A stretch of DNA of 64,000 nucleotides from an uncultured Tenacibaculum sp. (GCF_947504135.1 NZ_CANNGG010000003.1:482191-546190); one strand, 5' to 3'; shown: positions 20,151-32,180, counted from the first letter of the stretch. Numbers and translations are program-made. The notes: generated from the sequence alone by a model not told the origin.

Positions 20151-21527
20151 TTAATTACTCTTATTAGTACCTAAATAGTCTTGAACAGTTCTGAATCCGA
20201 TATAGCTTCTTGCTGTATCTGCATATTCCCAATCACGAGAACTTACTTCTAAGAAATAGGCTACATCTTTCCATGAACCTCCACGGATAATTTTTCTTCT
20301 ATTTTCCTTAATTTCTACGTTAGGGTTCATTGTAGACCCCATATAGTAAGACATTTGGTTATACGCTGTATTTGTCCATTCAGAAACGTTACCTGCCATA
20401 TTAAATAATCCATATTCATTAGGATTGTATGACATTGCTTCTACTGTATATAAAGCTCCGTCTGCTGCGTAGTCTCCACGTACTGGCTTAAAGTTTGCTA
20501 AGAAACATCCTCTGTCACTTGTGGTACTTGGTCCACCCCAAGGATATTTAGCATAATCTAAACCTCCACGAGCTGCATATTCCCACTCAGCCTCTGTTGG
20601 CAACCTGAAAGCAGGTACTAATCCTAGCTTTTTTCTTGAACGTTGGAAGTTATTTTTAGTTTGTGTTCTCCAGTTACAAAATGCTTTTGCTTGATTCCAA
20701 GTTACACCTACTACTGGGTAGTTTTCGTATGCTTTATGAGCAAAATATTCTTGGTGCATTGGGTCGTTGTATGAATAATTAAAGTCTTTAATCCAAACTG
20801 TGGTATCTGGATATACGTTAATTACTTCATTTTTCAAGAAATCTTTTCTGTTCTTTCCTGTTCTTGCTGCCGCCTCATTATCAAACCAGTAGTATCTGTA
20901 GTTTAATAATTTAGTATTAAAAGTTCTGATTCCGTTTAAAGCCTCTTCTTTCTTAATATATAGAGAATCCATTACTTCTACATAATCAGCATCTGGATAC
21001 TCAGGAGCTTCCCAAATAATTTCTTCTTCCCAGTTTAATGGTTTTAAAGAATCTAAACCAGCTCCCAACTCATAGTAGTTTTCACGCATATACTTTTCGT
21101 AAGGAGTTTCATTTACTGTATCTTTTGATGCAAACGCATATAACTGAATACCTTCTGCTCTTCCAGCTCCTTCTCCTTCACCAGCTCCCATTGAGGCAAA
21201 CTCTGCCTGATAGGCTAGTTTTGTTCTTGTAATAGAGTCTCTCACCCAGTGAACAAATGCTTTATACTCACTATTAGTTATTTCTGTTTCATCCATGTAA
21301 AATGGTTGTACAGTTACAGTTTTAGTTGGTGCGTTCATAGCTCCCATAGGATCTTCATCTTGTTTACCCATAGTAAAAGACCCTCCAGGTATTTTAGCCA
21401 TTCCGTATGGCTTTTCGGCAAACCATTTTCTCGTAGACTTTACTCCTACTAACTCTCCTCTATCTCCACTTGAACCACAAGAGTAGATGATAGACACCAA
21501 TAATGCAAGTAATGCTATTTTTTTCAT
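20151..21527 (-). CDS. gldK: gliding motility lipoprotein GldK
   Basis: Formylglycine-generating-enzyme fold, IPGGSFTMGKQDEDPMGAMNAPTKTVTV, FRLPTEAEWEYAARGG, synteny. Confidence 0.95.
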   Translation of the reverse strand: MKKIALLALLVSIIYSCGSSGDRGELVGVKSTRKWFAEKPYGMAKIPGGSFTMGKQDEDPMGAMNAPTKTVTVQPFYMDETEITNSEYKAFVHWVRDSITRTKLAYQAEFASMGAGEGEGAGRAEGIQLYAFASKDTVNETPYEKYMRENYYELGAGLDSLKPLNWEEEIIWEAPEYPDADYVEVMDSLYIKKEEALNGIRTFNTKLLNYRYYWFDNEAAARTGKNRKDFLKNEVINVYPDTTVWIKDFNYSYNDPMHQEYFAHKAYENYPVVGVTWNQAKAFCNWRTQTKNNFQRSRKKLGLVPAFRLPTEAEWEYAARGGLDYAKYPWGGPSTTSDRGCFLANFKPVRGDYAADGALYTVEAMSYNPNEYGLFNMAGNVSEWTNTAYNQMSYYMGSTMNPNVEIKENRRKIIRGGSWKDVAYFLEVSSRDWEYADTARSYIGFRTVQDYLGTNKSN

Positions 21528-21624
21528 ATTATATCTTTCTTATATAAAGAGGCGTAAACCTATTATTTTTTTTATTAAAAAACAATTACGAGTTATATTT
21601 TTTCACACATTAGACAACTTTCTT

Positions 21625-22785
21625 TTAGACAAGCTTTTGTAAAGCTTTATACCACCTTTCTGGTGTTTTCTGTTGTAATGCGAGTTCATAATCTCTATAG
21701 CTACATGGTATTAACGCATGTCTTTTGTGTTTATTATTCGATATTAAATTTAATTCCATCCACCAACGACCACTTTTATCACTTTTGTAAAAATTAATTG
21801 GGTCGTCATCATTTAAAAGTACTGTAAATTTTTGATAACTTTCTTTTGTTGCAAACGGATAGTCTTTTGCTCTAGAGTTCATTCCTTCTATAAAGTACCA
21901 AATTATTTGAGCTATTAACTTTGCTGTTTGACTGTTTGAATCTAACATAACATTGTACTCATAAATTCCGAAAGAAGTTACTTTATCACTTATCCCTGCG
22001 TATCGTGCTATTGCACAGATTTCTTCTCCGTAAAATCCATTTGGTGAAGCATTCTCATTTGCGGGAGCTTCACTTTGACGAATACTTCCTATATCTACGC
22101 TTACAACATCTGCATCTCTCATTATAGGTTCTACCAAAGTAATATCTTTTACCTCTCCTAATCTATACGCGTCGAAATACAGTTTATCTAATAGTTCTAT
22201 TTCTTCTTGTGAGTTGAAATAGGTTTGATAACCTATGTTACTAAAATTAAAAAGATTGTTAGGCTCCTCCATTACAATTCTACTCACATACGATTTTGAT
22301 GTAAGATCATCTTCTAACGAACCTAAATCGAATCGGCTATCTACAGCTACTAAATTAACTGTTTGTTCTAAGTTATCGTAAGCCCTATAATTTGCATAAG
22401 TAATATCTTGCCCCCCACCTATTATGATCGGCAAAATATTTTTCTTTAGCAAAAACTCTATCGATGACTTCACCGCAAAATAAGTATCTTCTAGGGTACT
22501 TCCTTTTTCTATATTTCCTAAGTCAGCTATTTGGGATGTCCACCTACCAGCAAACAGCTTATAAAAATGTTTACGAATTAGCTCCAAACCGTTTCCGCAA
22601 CCTTCATTCCCTACTGCTCCCCTTCCGTCTTTTACTCCTAAAATAGCTATTGAGACTTCTGTTAAATCTGGAAAACCTTTTTCTAGAGTATGAAGCTGAA
22701 CTGTTTTACCTAATACCGAAGGTGCTAGCTCATGTACGTGAGCTACTACAGATTCTTCGATGGGTGTAAAGAAGTCAAGATTCAT
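21625..22785 (-). CDS. formimidoylglutamase / arginase-family ureohydrolase
   Basis: IIIGGGQDITYANYRAYD, SVDIGSIRQSEAP. Confidence 0.85.
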   Translation of the reverse strand: MNLDFFTPIEESVVAHVHELAPSVLGKTVQLHTLEKGFPDLTEVSIAILGVKDGRGAVGNEGCGNGLELIRKHFYKLFAGRWTSQIADLGNIEKGSTLEDTYFAVKSSIEFLLKKNILPIIIGGGQDITYANYRAYDNLEQTVNLVAVDSRFDLGSLEDDLTSKSYVSRIVMEEPNNLFNFSNIGYQTYFNSQEEIELLDKLYFDAYRLGEVKDITLVEPIMRDADVVSVDIGSIRQSEAPANENASPNGFYGEEICAIARYAGISDKVTSFGIYEYNVMLDSNSQTAKLIAQIIWYFIEGMNSRAKDYPFATKESYQKFTVLLNDDDPINFYKSDKSGRWWMELNLISNNKHKRHALIPCSYRDYELALQQKTPERWYKALQKLV

Positions 22786-22842
22786 TTATTGGGGGATTTT
22801 AAGAGCGCTAATATAGCAAACTATTTTTTATAGAAAGCTTCT

Positions 22843-25329
22843 TTATTTCTTTTTGGTTACTTTCTTCTTTGTTGTTTTCTTTTTTGGCGTTTTTGCTTCT
22901 ATCATTTTAACAGCCTCTTCTTGTGTTAGTTTTTCTATCTCTGTTGTCTTTGGAAGTTCTACTTTTATCTTTCCTTTTATTACATTAAAACGTCCCCAGC
23001 GTGCTTTTTCTACACGAATACCAACCTCTTCAAAATTGTGGATTAGCTTTTCACGCTCTTTTCTTTTTTTATCTTCTATTAATTCTTCTAAATCTGCTTG
23101 ACTTAAATTATCAAAATCGTATTTTTTATTTACGTTGATAAAAATAGAATTCCATTTAATAAAAGGGCCAAAACGCCCTACTCCTTTTTGAATTGGCATT
23201 CCTTCATATTCTCCAATAGGAGCATCTGCTTTTCTTTTTGCTTCAATCAACTCAATAGCTCTATCCATATCTACAGACATTGGGTTTTCTCCTTTATCTA
23301 ACGATACATATTTACCATCAAATTTAATATAAGGACCAAATCTTCCGTTAGCTACAACTACTTCTTTCTCTTCGTAGTCTCCCAATGTTTTAGGCAACTT
23401 AAATAAATCCATTGCCTCTTCATAGGTAATTGAATTCATTGTTTGATCACCTTGTAAACTTGCAAAACGAGGTTTCTCTTCATCAGTTGCCTCTCCTATC
23501 TGTACCATTGCTCCGTAACGTCCTAAACGCACATACACATTCTTTCCACTTTCAGGATCTACACCTAATAAACGTTCCCCTTTTGCTCTTTCTGCATTTG
23601 CAGCAACATCCTCTACAACAACATGAAAGTTTTTATAGAAGTCTTTAATCATTGCTATCCAATCTTCTTTTCCTTCTGCAATTTCATCAAATTCATTTTC
23701 TACTTTAGCTGTAAAACCATAATCTAAAATTGCATCAAAATTTTCTACTAAGAAATCATTTACTATATTTCCTATATCTGTTGGCACGAGCTTTCCTTTA
23801 TCTGAACCTACTCTTTCAGTTAAAATTTGCTCTGACACTTCTTGATTGGCTAAACTTAATTGAGTGTAATTTCTTTCTTTTCCTTCTACAGTCCCTTTTT
23901 CAATATACTGTCTTCTTTGAATAGTTGAAATGGTTGGTGCATACGTAGAAGGGCGACCAATACCTAACTCTTCTAATTGTTTTACCAAGGATGCTTCAGA
24001 AAACCTTGCCGGCGGACGCGTGTAACGCTCAGTTGCTGTTATCAACTCGTTTATCAACTTTTCCTTTACTTTCATTTTAGGCAACATTCCTGCTTGTTCC
24101 TCCTCTTCGTTGTCGGTGCCTTCCAAATATACTTTTAAAAACCCTTCAAAAGTAATTACCTCTCCATTTGCAGTAAACTGCTTTTTATTCTTATTGTTAT
24201 CTATTTTTACGACGGTACGTTCTAGCTTAGCTTCACTCATTTGTGAAGCTAATGTGCGTTTCCAAATTAAGCTATACAACCTTGTTTGATCATACTCTCC
24301 AGTAATTTCATGATTCTCCATGTTGGTCGGACGAATTGCCTCATGCGCTTCTTGTGCTCCTTTAGACTTAGTTGCATAATTACGTGGCTTGCTATATTCT
24401 TCACCATAAGAAGCTATAATTTCTGCTTGAGCAGCTTTTTTTGCATCATCAGATAAGTTTACACTGTCTGTTCTCATGTAGGTTATTAACCCTGCTTCAT
24501 ACAAACGTTGCGCTACCATCATAGTTTTGGCAACTGGAAAACCTAATTTTCTTGACGCTTCCTGTTGCAACGTCGATGTAGTAAATGGCGGTGCTGGAGA
24601 TTTCTTTGCTGGTTTTTTTTGTAAATCAGCAACAGAAAATTCTGCTCCTAAACAAGAGTTTAAGAAATTTTCAGCTTCTTTTTTTGTTGAAAAGTTCTTT
24701 GCTAATTTTGCTTTAAATTTTTTCCCTTCTACATTTACAAACTCAGCATCAACACGATAAGAAGCTACTGGTGTAAAACCTTCTATTTCTCTTTCACGTT
24801 CTACAATTAAACGTACTGCAACCGATTGTACTCTACCTGCTGACAATCCTGGTTTTACTTTTCTCCATAATACAGGAGATAATTCATATCCTACAATTCT
24901 ATCTAACACACGTCTTGCTTGTTGAGCGTCAACAAGATTATAATTAATTGTACGTGGATTTTCAATTGCTTTTAAAATTGCATTTTTAGTAATAGAGTTA
25001 AAAACAATACGCTTAGTGTTTTCATTTTTCAACTTCAATTGTTCCGCTAAGTGCCATGCTATAGCTTCTCCCTCGCGGTCTTCATCGGATGCTAACCAAA
25101 CAGTTTCTGCTTTCTTTGCTAAGTCTTTCAGTTTTTTTACTACCGCTTTTTTATCGGTAGAAACTATATACTTCGGTTTGAAATCTCCTTCTACATTTAC
25201 TCCCAACTCCTTAGATGGTAAGTCTGCAATGTGTCCAAAACTCGATTCAACCTGAAAGTCCTTTCCTAAAAACTTTTCTATTGTTTTCGCCTTAGCAGGT
25301 GACTCAACTATTACTAAATTTTTTGCCAT
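22843..25329 (-). CDS. topA: DNA topoisomerase I
   Basis: MAKNLVIVESPAKAKTIEKFLG, AGLITYMRTDSVNLS, C-terminal zinc-less repeats. Confidence 0.97.
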   Translation of the reverse strand: MAKNLVIVESPAKAKTIEKFLGKDFQVESSFGHIADLPSKELGVNVEGDFKPKYIVSTDKKAVVKKLKDLAKKAETVWLASDEDREGEAIAWHLAEQLKLKNENTKRIVFNSITKNAILKAIENPRTINYNLVDAQQARRVLDRIVGYELSPVLWRKVKPGLSAGRVQSVAVRLIVEREREIEGFTPVASYRVDAEFVNVEGKKFKAKLAKNFSTKKEAENFLNSCLGAEFSVADLQKKPAKKSPAPPFTTSTLQQEASRKLGFPVAKTMMVAQRLYEAGLITYMRTDSVNLSDDAKKAAQAEIIASYGEEYSKPRNYATKSKGAQEAHEAIRPTNMENHEITGEYDQTRLYSLIWKRTLASQMSEAKLERTVVKIDNNKNKKQFTANGEVITFEGFLKVYLEGTDNEEEEQAGMLPKMKVKEKLINELITATERYTRPPARFSEASLVKQLEELGIGRPSTYAPTISTIQRRQYIEKGTVEGKERNYTQLSLANQEVSEQILTERVGSDKGKLVPTDIGNIVNDFLVENFDAILDYGFTAKVENEFDEIAEGKEDWIAMIKDFYKNFHVVVEDVAANAERAKGERLLGVDPESGKNVYVRLGRYGAMVQIGEATDEEKPRFASLQGDQTMNSITYEEAMDLFKLPKTLGDYEEKEVVVANGRFGPYIKFDGKYVSLDKGENPMSVDMDRAIELIEAKRKADAPIGEYEGMPIQKGVGRFGPFIKWNSIFINVNKKYDFDNLSQADLEELIEDKKRKEREKLIHNFEEVGIRVEKARWGRFNVIKGKIKVELPKTTEIEKLTQEEAVKMIEAKTPKKKTTKKKVTKKK

Positions 25330-25491
25330 ACGTCTTATATCTCTTATCTCATTTTACACTTTTGTAATATAAGTGTAATTCAGTTTGCAAAAGTATATAG
25401 TTTTTTTTTAATGGGTCTTTTTTAACTAAATTTTACTTTTTCTTAAAAAAACAATCCATGTCAATTTGTCACAAATTACACTTTTTGGTTG

Positions 25492-25499
25492 TATCTTTG
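25492..25499 (+). promoter_or_regulatory. -7 element TATCTTTG of miaB promoter
   Basis: TAnnTTTG match 30 bp upstream of the ATG. Confidence 0.5.
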
Positions 25500-25528
25500 C
25501 AGCCTATTTTAGTATGATTTAAGGATTT

Positions 25529-26983
25529 ATGGAACACGTAGAGAAAGTAATTGATGAAAAAAAACAAGGAAAAGCCCTTGTTACAGAACACAAAGAAGGA
25601 AACAACAAAAAACTTTTTATAGAAAGTTATGGTTGCCAAATGAATATGAACGATAGCGAAATTGTGGCGTCAATTTTAGCAGAGCAGGGTTTTAATACCA
25701 CTCAAAATTTAGAAGATGCTGATTTAGTATTGGTAAATACATGCTCTATTCGTGAAAAAGCAGAAACCACTGTTCGTAACAGACTCCAAAAATACAATGC
25801 TGTTAAAAAGGTAAATCCAACGATGAAAGTTGGTGTACTGGGTTGTATGGCAGAACGATTGAAAGAAAAGTTTTTAGAGGAAGAAAAAATCGTTGATTTA
25901 GTTGTTGGTCCTGATGCTTATCGTGACTTACCTAATTTAATTGAAGAAGTTGACGCAGGTCGTGATGCTGTAAATGTAATATTATCAAAGGAAGAAACGT
26001 ACGCCGATGTCTCTCCTGTTCGTTTAAACTCTAACGGAGTTTCTGCATTCGTATCAATTACTCGTGGTTGTGATAATATGTGTACATTCTGCGTAGTTCC
26101 TTTTACTCGTGGTCGTGAACGTAGTCGTGATCCTAAGAGTATTATTGAAGAAATTCGCAGTATGCAAGAAAAGAACTTCAAGGAAATTACTTTACTAGGT
26201 CAGAATGTAGATTCTTATTTATGGTATGGTGGCGGATTGAAAAAAGATTTCAAAAAAGCATCTGAATTAGCGCAGGCTTCTGCAGTAGATTTTGCTCAAT
26301 TATTAGACATGTGTGCTACTGAGTTCCCGAAAATGCGTTTCCGTTTTTCTACGTCTAATCCACAGGATATGACACTGGATGTGATTCATGTTATGGCAAA
26401 ACACCAAAACATTTGTAAATACATTCACTTGCCTGTTCAAAGTGGAAGTAACAATATGTTAAAAGCTATGAACCGTCAACACACTCGTGAAGAGTACATG
26501 GAGTTAGTTGATAATATTTACAAAATTGTTCCTGAAATGGCTTTAAGTCAAGATATGATTGCGGGGTTCTGTGGAGAAACTGAAGAAGACCATCTTGATA
26601 CTTTAGACATGATGAACTATGTAAAATATAGCTTCGGTTTTATGTTTGCTTATTCGGAAAGACCTGGAACGTTGGCTGCTAAAAAAATGGAAGATGATGT
26701 TCCTTTAGCTATCAAAAAACGTCGTTTACAAGAAATCATCGATTTACAACAAGAGCACAGCTTATACAGAACAAAAGAGAACCTTGGTCAAGTTCAAGAA
26801 GTATTGATTGAAGGGACATCAAAAAAGAATCCTAACGAATGGAAAGGTCGTAATACACAAAACACTGTTGTTGTTTTCCCTAAAGAAAACTACAAAATGG
26901 GTGATTTTGTAAATGTAAAAATTGAAGATTGTACTTCTACTACCTTAAGAGGTACGGCTGTTGGATATTCTGACAATAATTAA
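25529..26983 (+). CDS. miaB: tRNA-2-methylthio-N6-dimethylallyladenosine synthase
   Basis: ESYGCQMNMNDSEIV, radical SAM CxxxCxxC (RGCDNMCTFCVVPFTRGRERSR). Confidence 0.97.
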   Translation: MEHVEKVIDEKKQGKALVTEHKEGNNKKLFIESYGCQMNMNDSEIVASILAEQGFNTTQNLEDADLVLVNTCSIREKAETTVRNRLQKYNAVKKVNPTMKVGVLGCMAERLKEKFLEEEKIVDLVVGPDAYRDLPNLIEEVDAGRDAVNVILSKEETYADVSPVRLNSNGVSAFVSITRGCDNMCTFCVVPFTRGRERSRDPKSIIEEIRSMQEKNFKEITLLGQNVDSYLWYGGGLKKDFKKASELAQASAVDFAQLLDMCATEFPKMRFRFSTSNPQDMTLDVIHVMAKHQNICKYIHLPVQSGSNNMLKAMNRQHTREEYMELVDNIYKIVPEMALSQDMIAGFCGETEEDHLDTLDMMNYVKYSFGFMFAYSERPGTLAAKKMEDDVPLAIKKRRLQEIIDLQQEHSLYRTKENLGQVQEVLIEGTSKKNPNEWKGRNTQNTVVVFPKENYKMGDFVNVKIEDCTSTTLRGTAVGYSDNN

Positions 26984-26988
26984 TTTAT

Positions 26989-27054
26989 AGAAAAGAGTGT
27001 AAAGAGAAAAGAAAAAGGTATAAGCTTTTCTCTCTGCTCTTTTTTCTTTATTCT
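26989..27054. repeat. inverted pair of 7-bp-phased AG/CT arrays
   Basis: Left AGAAAAG AGTGTAA AGAGAAA AGAAAAA (26989-27016); right ATAAGCT TTTCTCT CTGCTCT TTTTTCT TTATTCT (27020-27054). Confidence 0.7.
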
Positions 27055-27063
27055 AAAAAAGAA

Positions 27064-28296
27064 ATGGAAAATTTACAAGCTATAAAACAACGCTTTGGCA
27101 TTATCGGTAACGATATGCAACTAAATCGTGCTATTGAAAAAGCGATTCGTGTTGCTCCTACTGATATTTCAGTACTAGTTACTGGTGAAAGTGGTGTTGG
27201 AAAAGAAAGTATACCAAAAATAATTCATCAGTTATCACACAGAAAACATGCAAAATACATTGCAGTTAACTGTGGAGCGATTCCTGAAGGAACAATTGAC
27301 AGCGAATTATTTGGACATGAAAAAGGGGCTTTTACAGGAGCTACACAAACCCGAAAAGGCTATTTTGAAGTGGCTGATGGTGGAACTATTTTTTTAGATG
27401 AAGTTGGCGAACTACCGTTAACCACGCAAGTACGTTTATTGCGTGTGTTAGAAAATGGAGAATTTATAAAAGTAGGATCTTCACAAGTACAAAAAACAAA
27501 TGTTCGTATTGTAGCTGCAACCAACGTTAATATGCACGAAGCCATTTCTAAAGAGAAATTTCGTGAAGATTTATATTATCGTTTAAGTACTATAGAAATT
27601 CCACTACCTCCTTTAAGAGACCGTGGGGAAGACATTCATTTATTATTTAGAAAGTTTGCTGCAGACTTTGCACAAAAATATCGAATGCCTACCATCAGGT
27701 TAAATGAGAATGCTGTAAAGGTTTTATTGAACTATCATTTCCCTGGTAACATTCGTCAATTAAAAAACATTGCCGAACAAGTATCAATAGTTGAGGAAGA
27801 CAGATTAATTACCCCAGAAAAACTAGTTCAATATTTACCTGAAAACCGCAATAACTTACCTGCTATTGTTGATGGTAAAACTACAAGTCAATCAGATTTT
27901 GCTACCGAACGAGATATCATGTATAAAATTTTGTTTGATATGCGTAATGACATTAATGATCTAAAAAAATTAACATTAGACTTAATGCAAAGTGGTAACC
28001 TAGAAGAGGTACAAGAAGAAAATCATCGATTAATTGAACGTATTTATCAGGATCAAGATTTATCAGAAGTTTCAAATGTTGAAGTAGTTCAAATCCCTAA
28101 AGTTTCACAACCTCAAGATGATTATGATTATGCTGAAACTATTGAAGAAGACGAAAGTTTATCGTTACAAGAAAAAGAAATAGAAATGATAAAAAAGTCG
28201 CTCGAAAAAAATAACGGAAAACGTAAGTTAGCTGCAAAAGAATTAGGTATTTCTGAACGAACTTTATACCGAAAAATTAAACAATATGACCTGTAA
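27064..28296 (+). CDS. sigma-54 interacting transcriptional regulator
   Basis: GESGVGKE, GAFTGA loop (EKGAFTGATQTRKG), C-terminal Fis-type HTH. Confidence 0.94.
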   Translation: MENLQAIKQRFGIIGNDMQLNRAIEKAIRVAPTDISVLVTGESGVGKESIPKIIHQLSHRKHAKYIAVNCGAIPEGTIDSELFGHEKGAFTGATQTRKGYFEVADGGTIFLDEVGELPLTTQVRLLRVLENGEFIKVGSSQVQKTNVRIVAATNVNMHEAISKEKFREDLYYRLSTIEIPLPPLRDRGEDIHLLFRKFAADFAQKYRMPTIRLNENAVKVLLNYHFPGNIRQLKNIAEQVSIVEEDRLITPEKLVQYLPENRNNLPAIVDGKTTSQSDFATERDIMYKILFDMRNDINDLKKLTLDLMQSGNLEEVQEENHRLIERIYQDQDLSEVSNVEVVQIPKVSQPQDDYDYAETIEEDESLSLQEKEIEMIKKSLEKNNGKRKLAAKELGISERTLYRKIKQYDL

Positions 28297-28333
28297 GCTA
28301 ATTTGTTTACTTTTACAACTCATCCAATTTTAA

Positions 28334-28840
28334 ATGAAAAAAACTCTTTATATACTATCTTTGTTTATTAGTTTAACAACTATTATTGGTTGTGGAGCAT
28401 ACTCTTTTACTGGCGGTAACACAGGAGATGCAAAAACAATCCAAGTTGATTTTTTCTCAAATCAGGCACCTTTAGTTGAACCAATACTTAGCCAAAAGTT
28501 CACACAAGATTTACAAGACCTATTTACTCGTCAAACCAATTTAACGTTAGTTAAAGCTGGTGGAGACTTACATTTTTCAGGTGAAATCGTTGATTATCGC
28601 ATCACTCCTATGAGTGCTACTGCACAACAAACTGCAGCACAAAACAGGTTGACAGTTTCTGTAAATGTAAACTTTGTGAATGCTCTTGAAGAAAAAGATA
28701 ATTTTGAAAAACGTTTTTCTTTCTATTACGATTACGGAGCTAACCAACAGTTAACTGGTTCGGTATTAGAAACAGCTTTAGATGAAATTATAGAGCGTAT
28801 TACACAAGATATTTTTAATGCTTCAGTAGCTAAATGGTAA
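28334..28840 (+). CDS. lptE: LptE family lipoprotein
   Basis: Lipobox GCGAYSFTGGNTGDAKTIQVDFFSNQAPLV, synteny before secG. Confidence 0.85.
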   Translation: MKKTLYILSLFISLTTIIGCGAYSFTGGNTGDAKTIQVDFFSNQAPLVEPILSQKFTQDLQDLFTRQTNLTLVKAGGDLHFSGEIVDYRITPMSATAQQTAAQNRLTVSVNVNFVNALEEKDNFEKRFSFYYDYGANQQLTGSVLETALDEIIERITQDIFNASVAKW

Positions 28841-29595
28841 ACTCATTGAATAAGGATAAATACATACAATTTTTAGAAAAGCCAGAATTAATTTCCACAG
28901 AAAATTCTTCAGAAATTACGGCTCTTATCCAAGAGTATCCTTATTTTCAATCTGCTAGAGCGCTTCGTTTAAAAATTTTAAAAAACCAAGAAAGCTACAA
29001 ATACAATAACGAGTTAAAAATCACAGCTGCTTATACAACTGATAGAACTGTTTTATTTGATTTTATTACTTCGGAAGCTTTTAAAGAGACTCCTAAAAAG
29101 GAAGAAAAACTTAGCTTAAAAGATAAAATTCTTCCGAAGAAAAAAACAACTGAAACTACTTCTATTGAAGAAGATTTAGCAATTGGAAAGCCACTTTCTT
29201 TTACCCAAAACGAAACCTTTTCCTTTAATCAGTGGTTACAATTATCTTCTAAAAAAACTATTGTCAGAGATGTAGCTCCTGAGAAAGAAGAAAAAAAGCA
29301 AGAAAAAGAACCTCAACCTATAAAGTCTGAACACGACGCTATTATTAATCGCTTTATAGAAACAGCTCCTAAAATATCACGACCAAATAAAACATCTACA
29401 ACTGATGTTAAAATAGCCGACAAACAACAAAGTAATCAATTAGCTACTGAAACTTTAGCAAAAGTTTACCTTGAACAAAAGAAATACGACAATGCTATTC
29501 AAGCATATAAAATATTAAGTTTGAAATATCCAGAAAAAAGTGGTTTCTTTGCAGACCAAATTAAAAGAATACAAATTTTACAAAACAATAAATAG
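28834..29595 (+). CDS. hypothetical TPR-tail protein
   Basis: 253 aa ORF overlapping lptE end; C-terminal TPR (LAKVYLEQKKYDNAIQAYKILSLKYPEKS). Confidence 0.7.
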   Translation: MVNSLNKDKYIQFLEKPELISTENSSEITALIQEYPYFQSARALRLKILKNQESYKYNNELKITAAYTTDRTVLFDFITSEAFKETPKKEEKLSLKDKILPKKKTTETTSIEEDLAIGKPLSFTQNETFSFNQWLQLSSKKTIVRDVAPEKEEKKQEKEPQPIKSEHDAIINRFIETAPKISRPNKTSTTDVKIADKQQSNQLATETLAKVYLEQKKYDNAIQAYKILSLKYPEKSGFFADQIKRIQILQNNK

Positions 29596-29940
29596 ATGAC
29601 AACGTATACTTTACTTTTAGTTTTAATATTGATTGTTGCAATAGCATTAATCTTAATTGTAATGGTTCAAAATCCTAAAGGTGGAGGATTATCTTCATCA
29701 TTTGGAGGCGGTGGAGCTCAAAATATTGGAGGTGTACAAAATACAAATAGCTTTTTAGACAGAACTACCTGGACATTAGCTATTACTATGTTTGCTTTAA
29801 TTTTATTAGCGAACTTTGCTATTCCAAGAGGTAATGCAGCTGATACTCCTCAGTTAGATGACACTTTAAACAATATTGAAACTACAACTACTCCTGCTAC
29901 ACCAGCAGTAACAGATACTGTTAAAGACAGCGCTCAGTAG
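29596..29940 (+). CDS. secG: preprotein translocase subunit SecG
   Basis: MVQNPKGGGLSSSFGGGGAQNIGGVQNTNSFLDRTTW. Confidence 0.94.
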   Translation: MTTYTLLLVLILIVAIALILIVMVQNPKGGGLSSSFGGGGAQNIGGVQNTNSFLDRTTWTLAITMFALILLANFAIPRGNAADTPQLDDTLNNIETTTTPATPAVTDTVKDSAQ

Positions 29941-29957
29941 TTTGTTATATACAACAT

Positions 29958-29995
29958 AAAAAATGCCAACGTAATGACACGTTGGCATTTTTTTT
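29958..29995 (+). terminator. intrinsic terminator after secG
   Basis: AAAAAATGCCAACGTAATGACACGTTGGCATTTTTTTT. Confidence 0.8.
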
Positions 29996-30102
29996 ATATG
30001 TAAACCTAAGCTCTTAGAAAAAATGTCAGCAAAAAATCAATGGCATAATTTCTGACAAAAACTAATAAGTAAATTTTAATTTAATCAATCAAAATATATA
30101 AA

Positions 30103-30378
30103 ATGGGATTAAACATTAAACCTTTAGCAGACAGAGTTCTTGTTGAACCAGCTGCAGCAGAAACTACTACAGCATCAGGAATTATCATTCCTGACAACGC
30201 AAAGGAAAAACCACAAAAAGGTACTGTCGTAGCCGTAGGGAACGGAACAAAAGATGAGCCTTTAACTGTAAAAGTTGGTGATACTGTTTTATACGGAAAG
30301 TACGCAGGTACTGAGCTTAAATTGGAAGGAAAAGATTATTTAATTATGAGAGAAAGCGACATTTTCGCAATTATCTAA
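30103..30378 (+). CDS. groES: co-chaperonin GroES
   Basis: [36 protein letters not shown]. Confidence 0.97.
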   Translation: MGLNIKPLADRVLVEPAAAETTTASGIIIPDNAKEKPQKGTVVAVGNGTKDEPLTVKVGDTVLYGKYAGTELKLEGKDYLIMRESDIFAII

Positions 30379-30382
30379 AATT

Positions 30383-30460
30383 TCTTTGCTATTAGCTTTT
30401 CGCTACTAGCCAATAAAACAAAAAATTAAAAACTAAGCCAAAAGCTATATGCTAACGGCC
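30383..30460. repeat. inverted pair of 7-bp-phased GC arrays between groES and groEL
   Basis: Left TCTTTGC TATTAGC TTTTCGC TACTAGC; right GCCAAAA GCTATAT GCTAACG GCC; GC spaced exactly 7 bp, 4 times in each arm. Confidence 0.7.
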
Positions 30461-30472
30461 AAAAAAACTTAA

Positions 30473-32116
<1,644 letters not shown>

Positions 32117-32143
32117 GTCGAGAAGCTCGACACCTAAATATTT

Positions 32144-32180
32144 AAAAACCTCGAGAAATTTCTCGAGGTTTTTATTTTTT
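32144..32180. terminator. intrinsic terminator after groEL
   Basis: AAAAACCTCGAGAAATTTCTCGAGGTTTTTATTTTTT. Confidence 0.8.

Noticed and set aside
22843-25329. Several antisense ORFs over topA (60-84 aa)
   Set aside because: Short, overlapping a conserved gene, no independent evidence.
32118-32133. GTCGAGAAGCTCGAC palindrome after groEL
   Set aside because: Small palindrome beside a clear terminator; no further support for a regulatory role.
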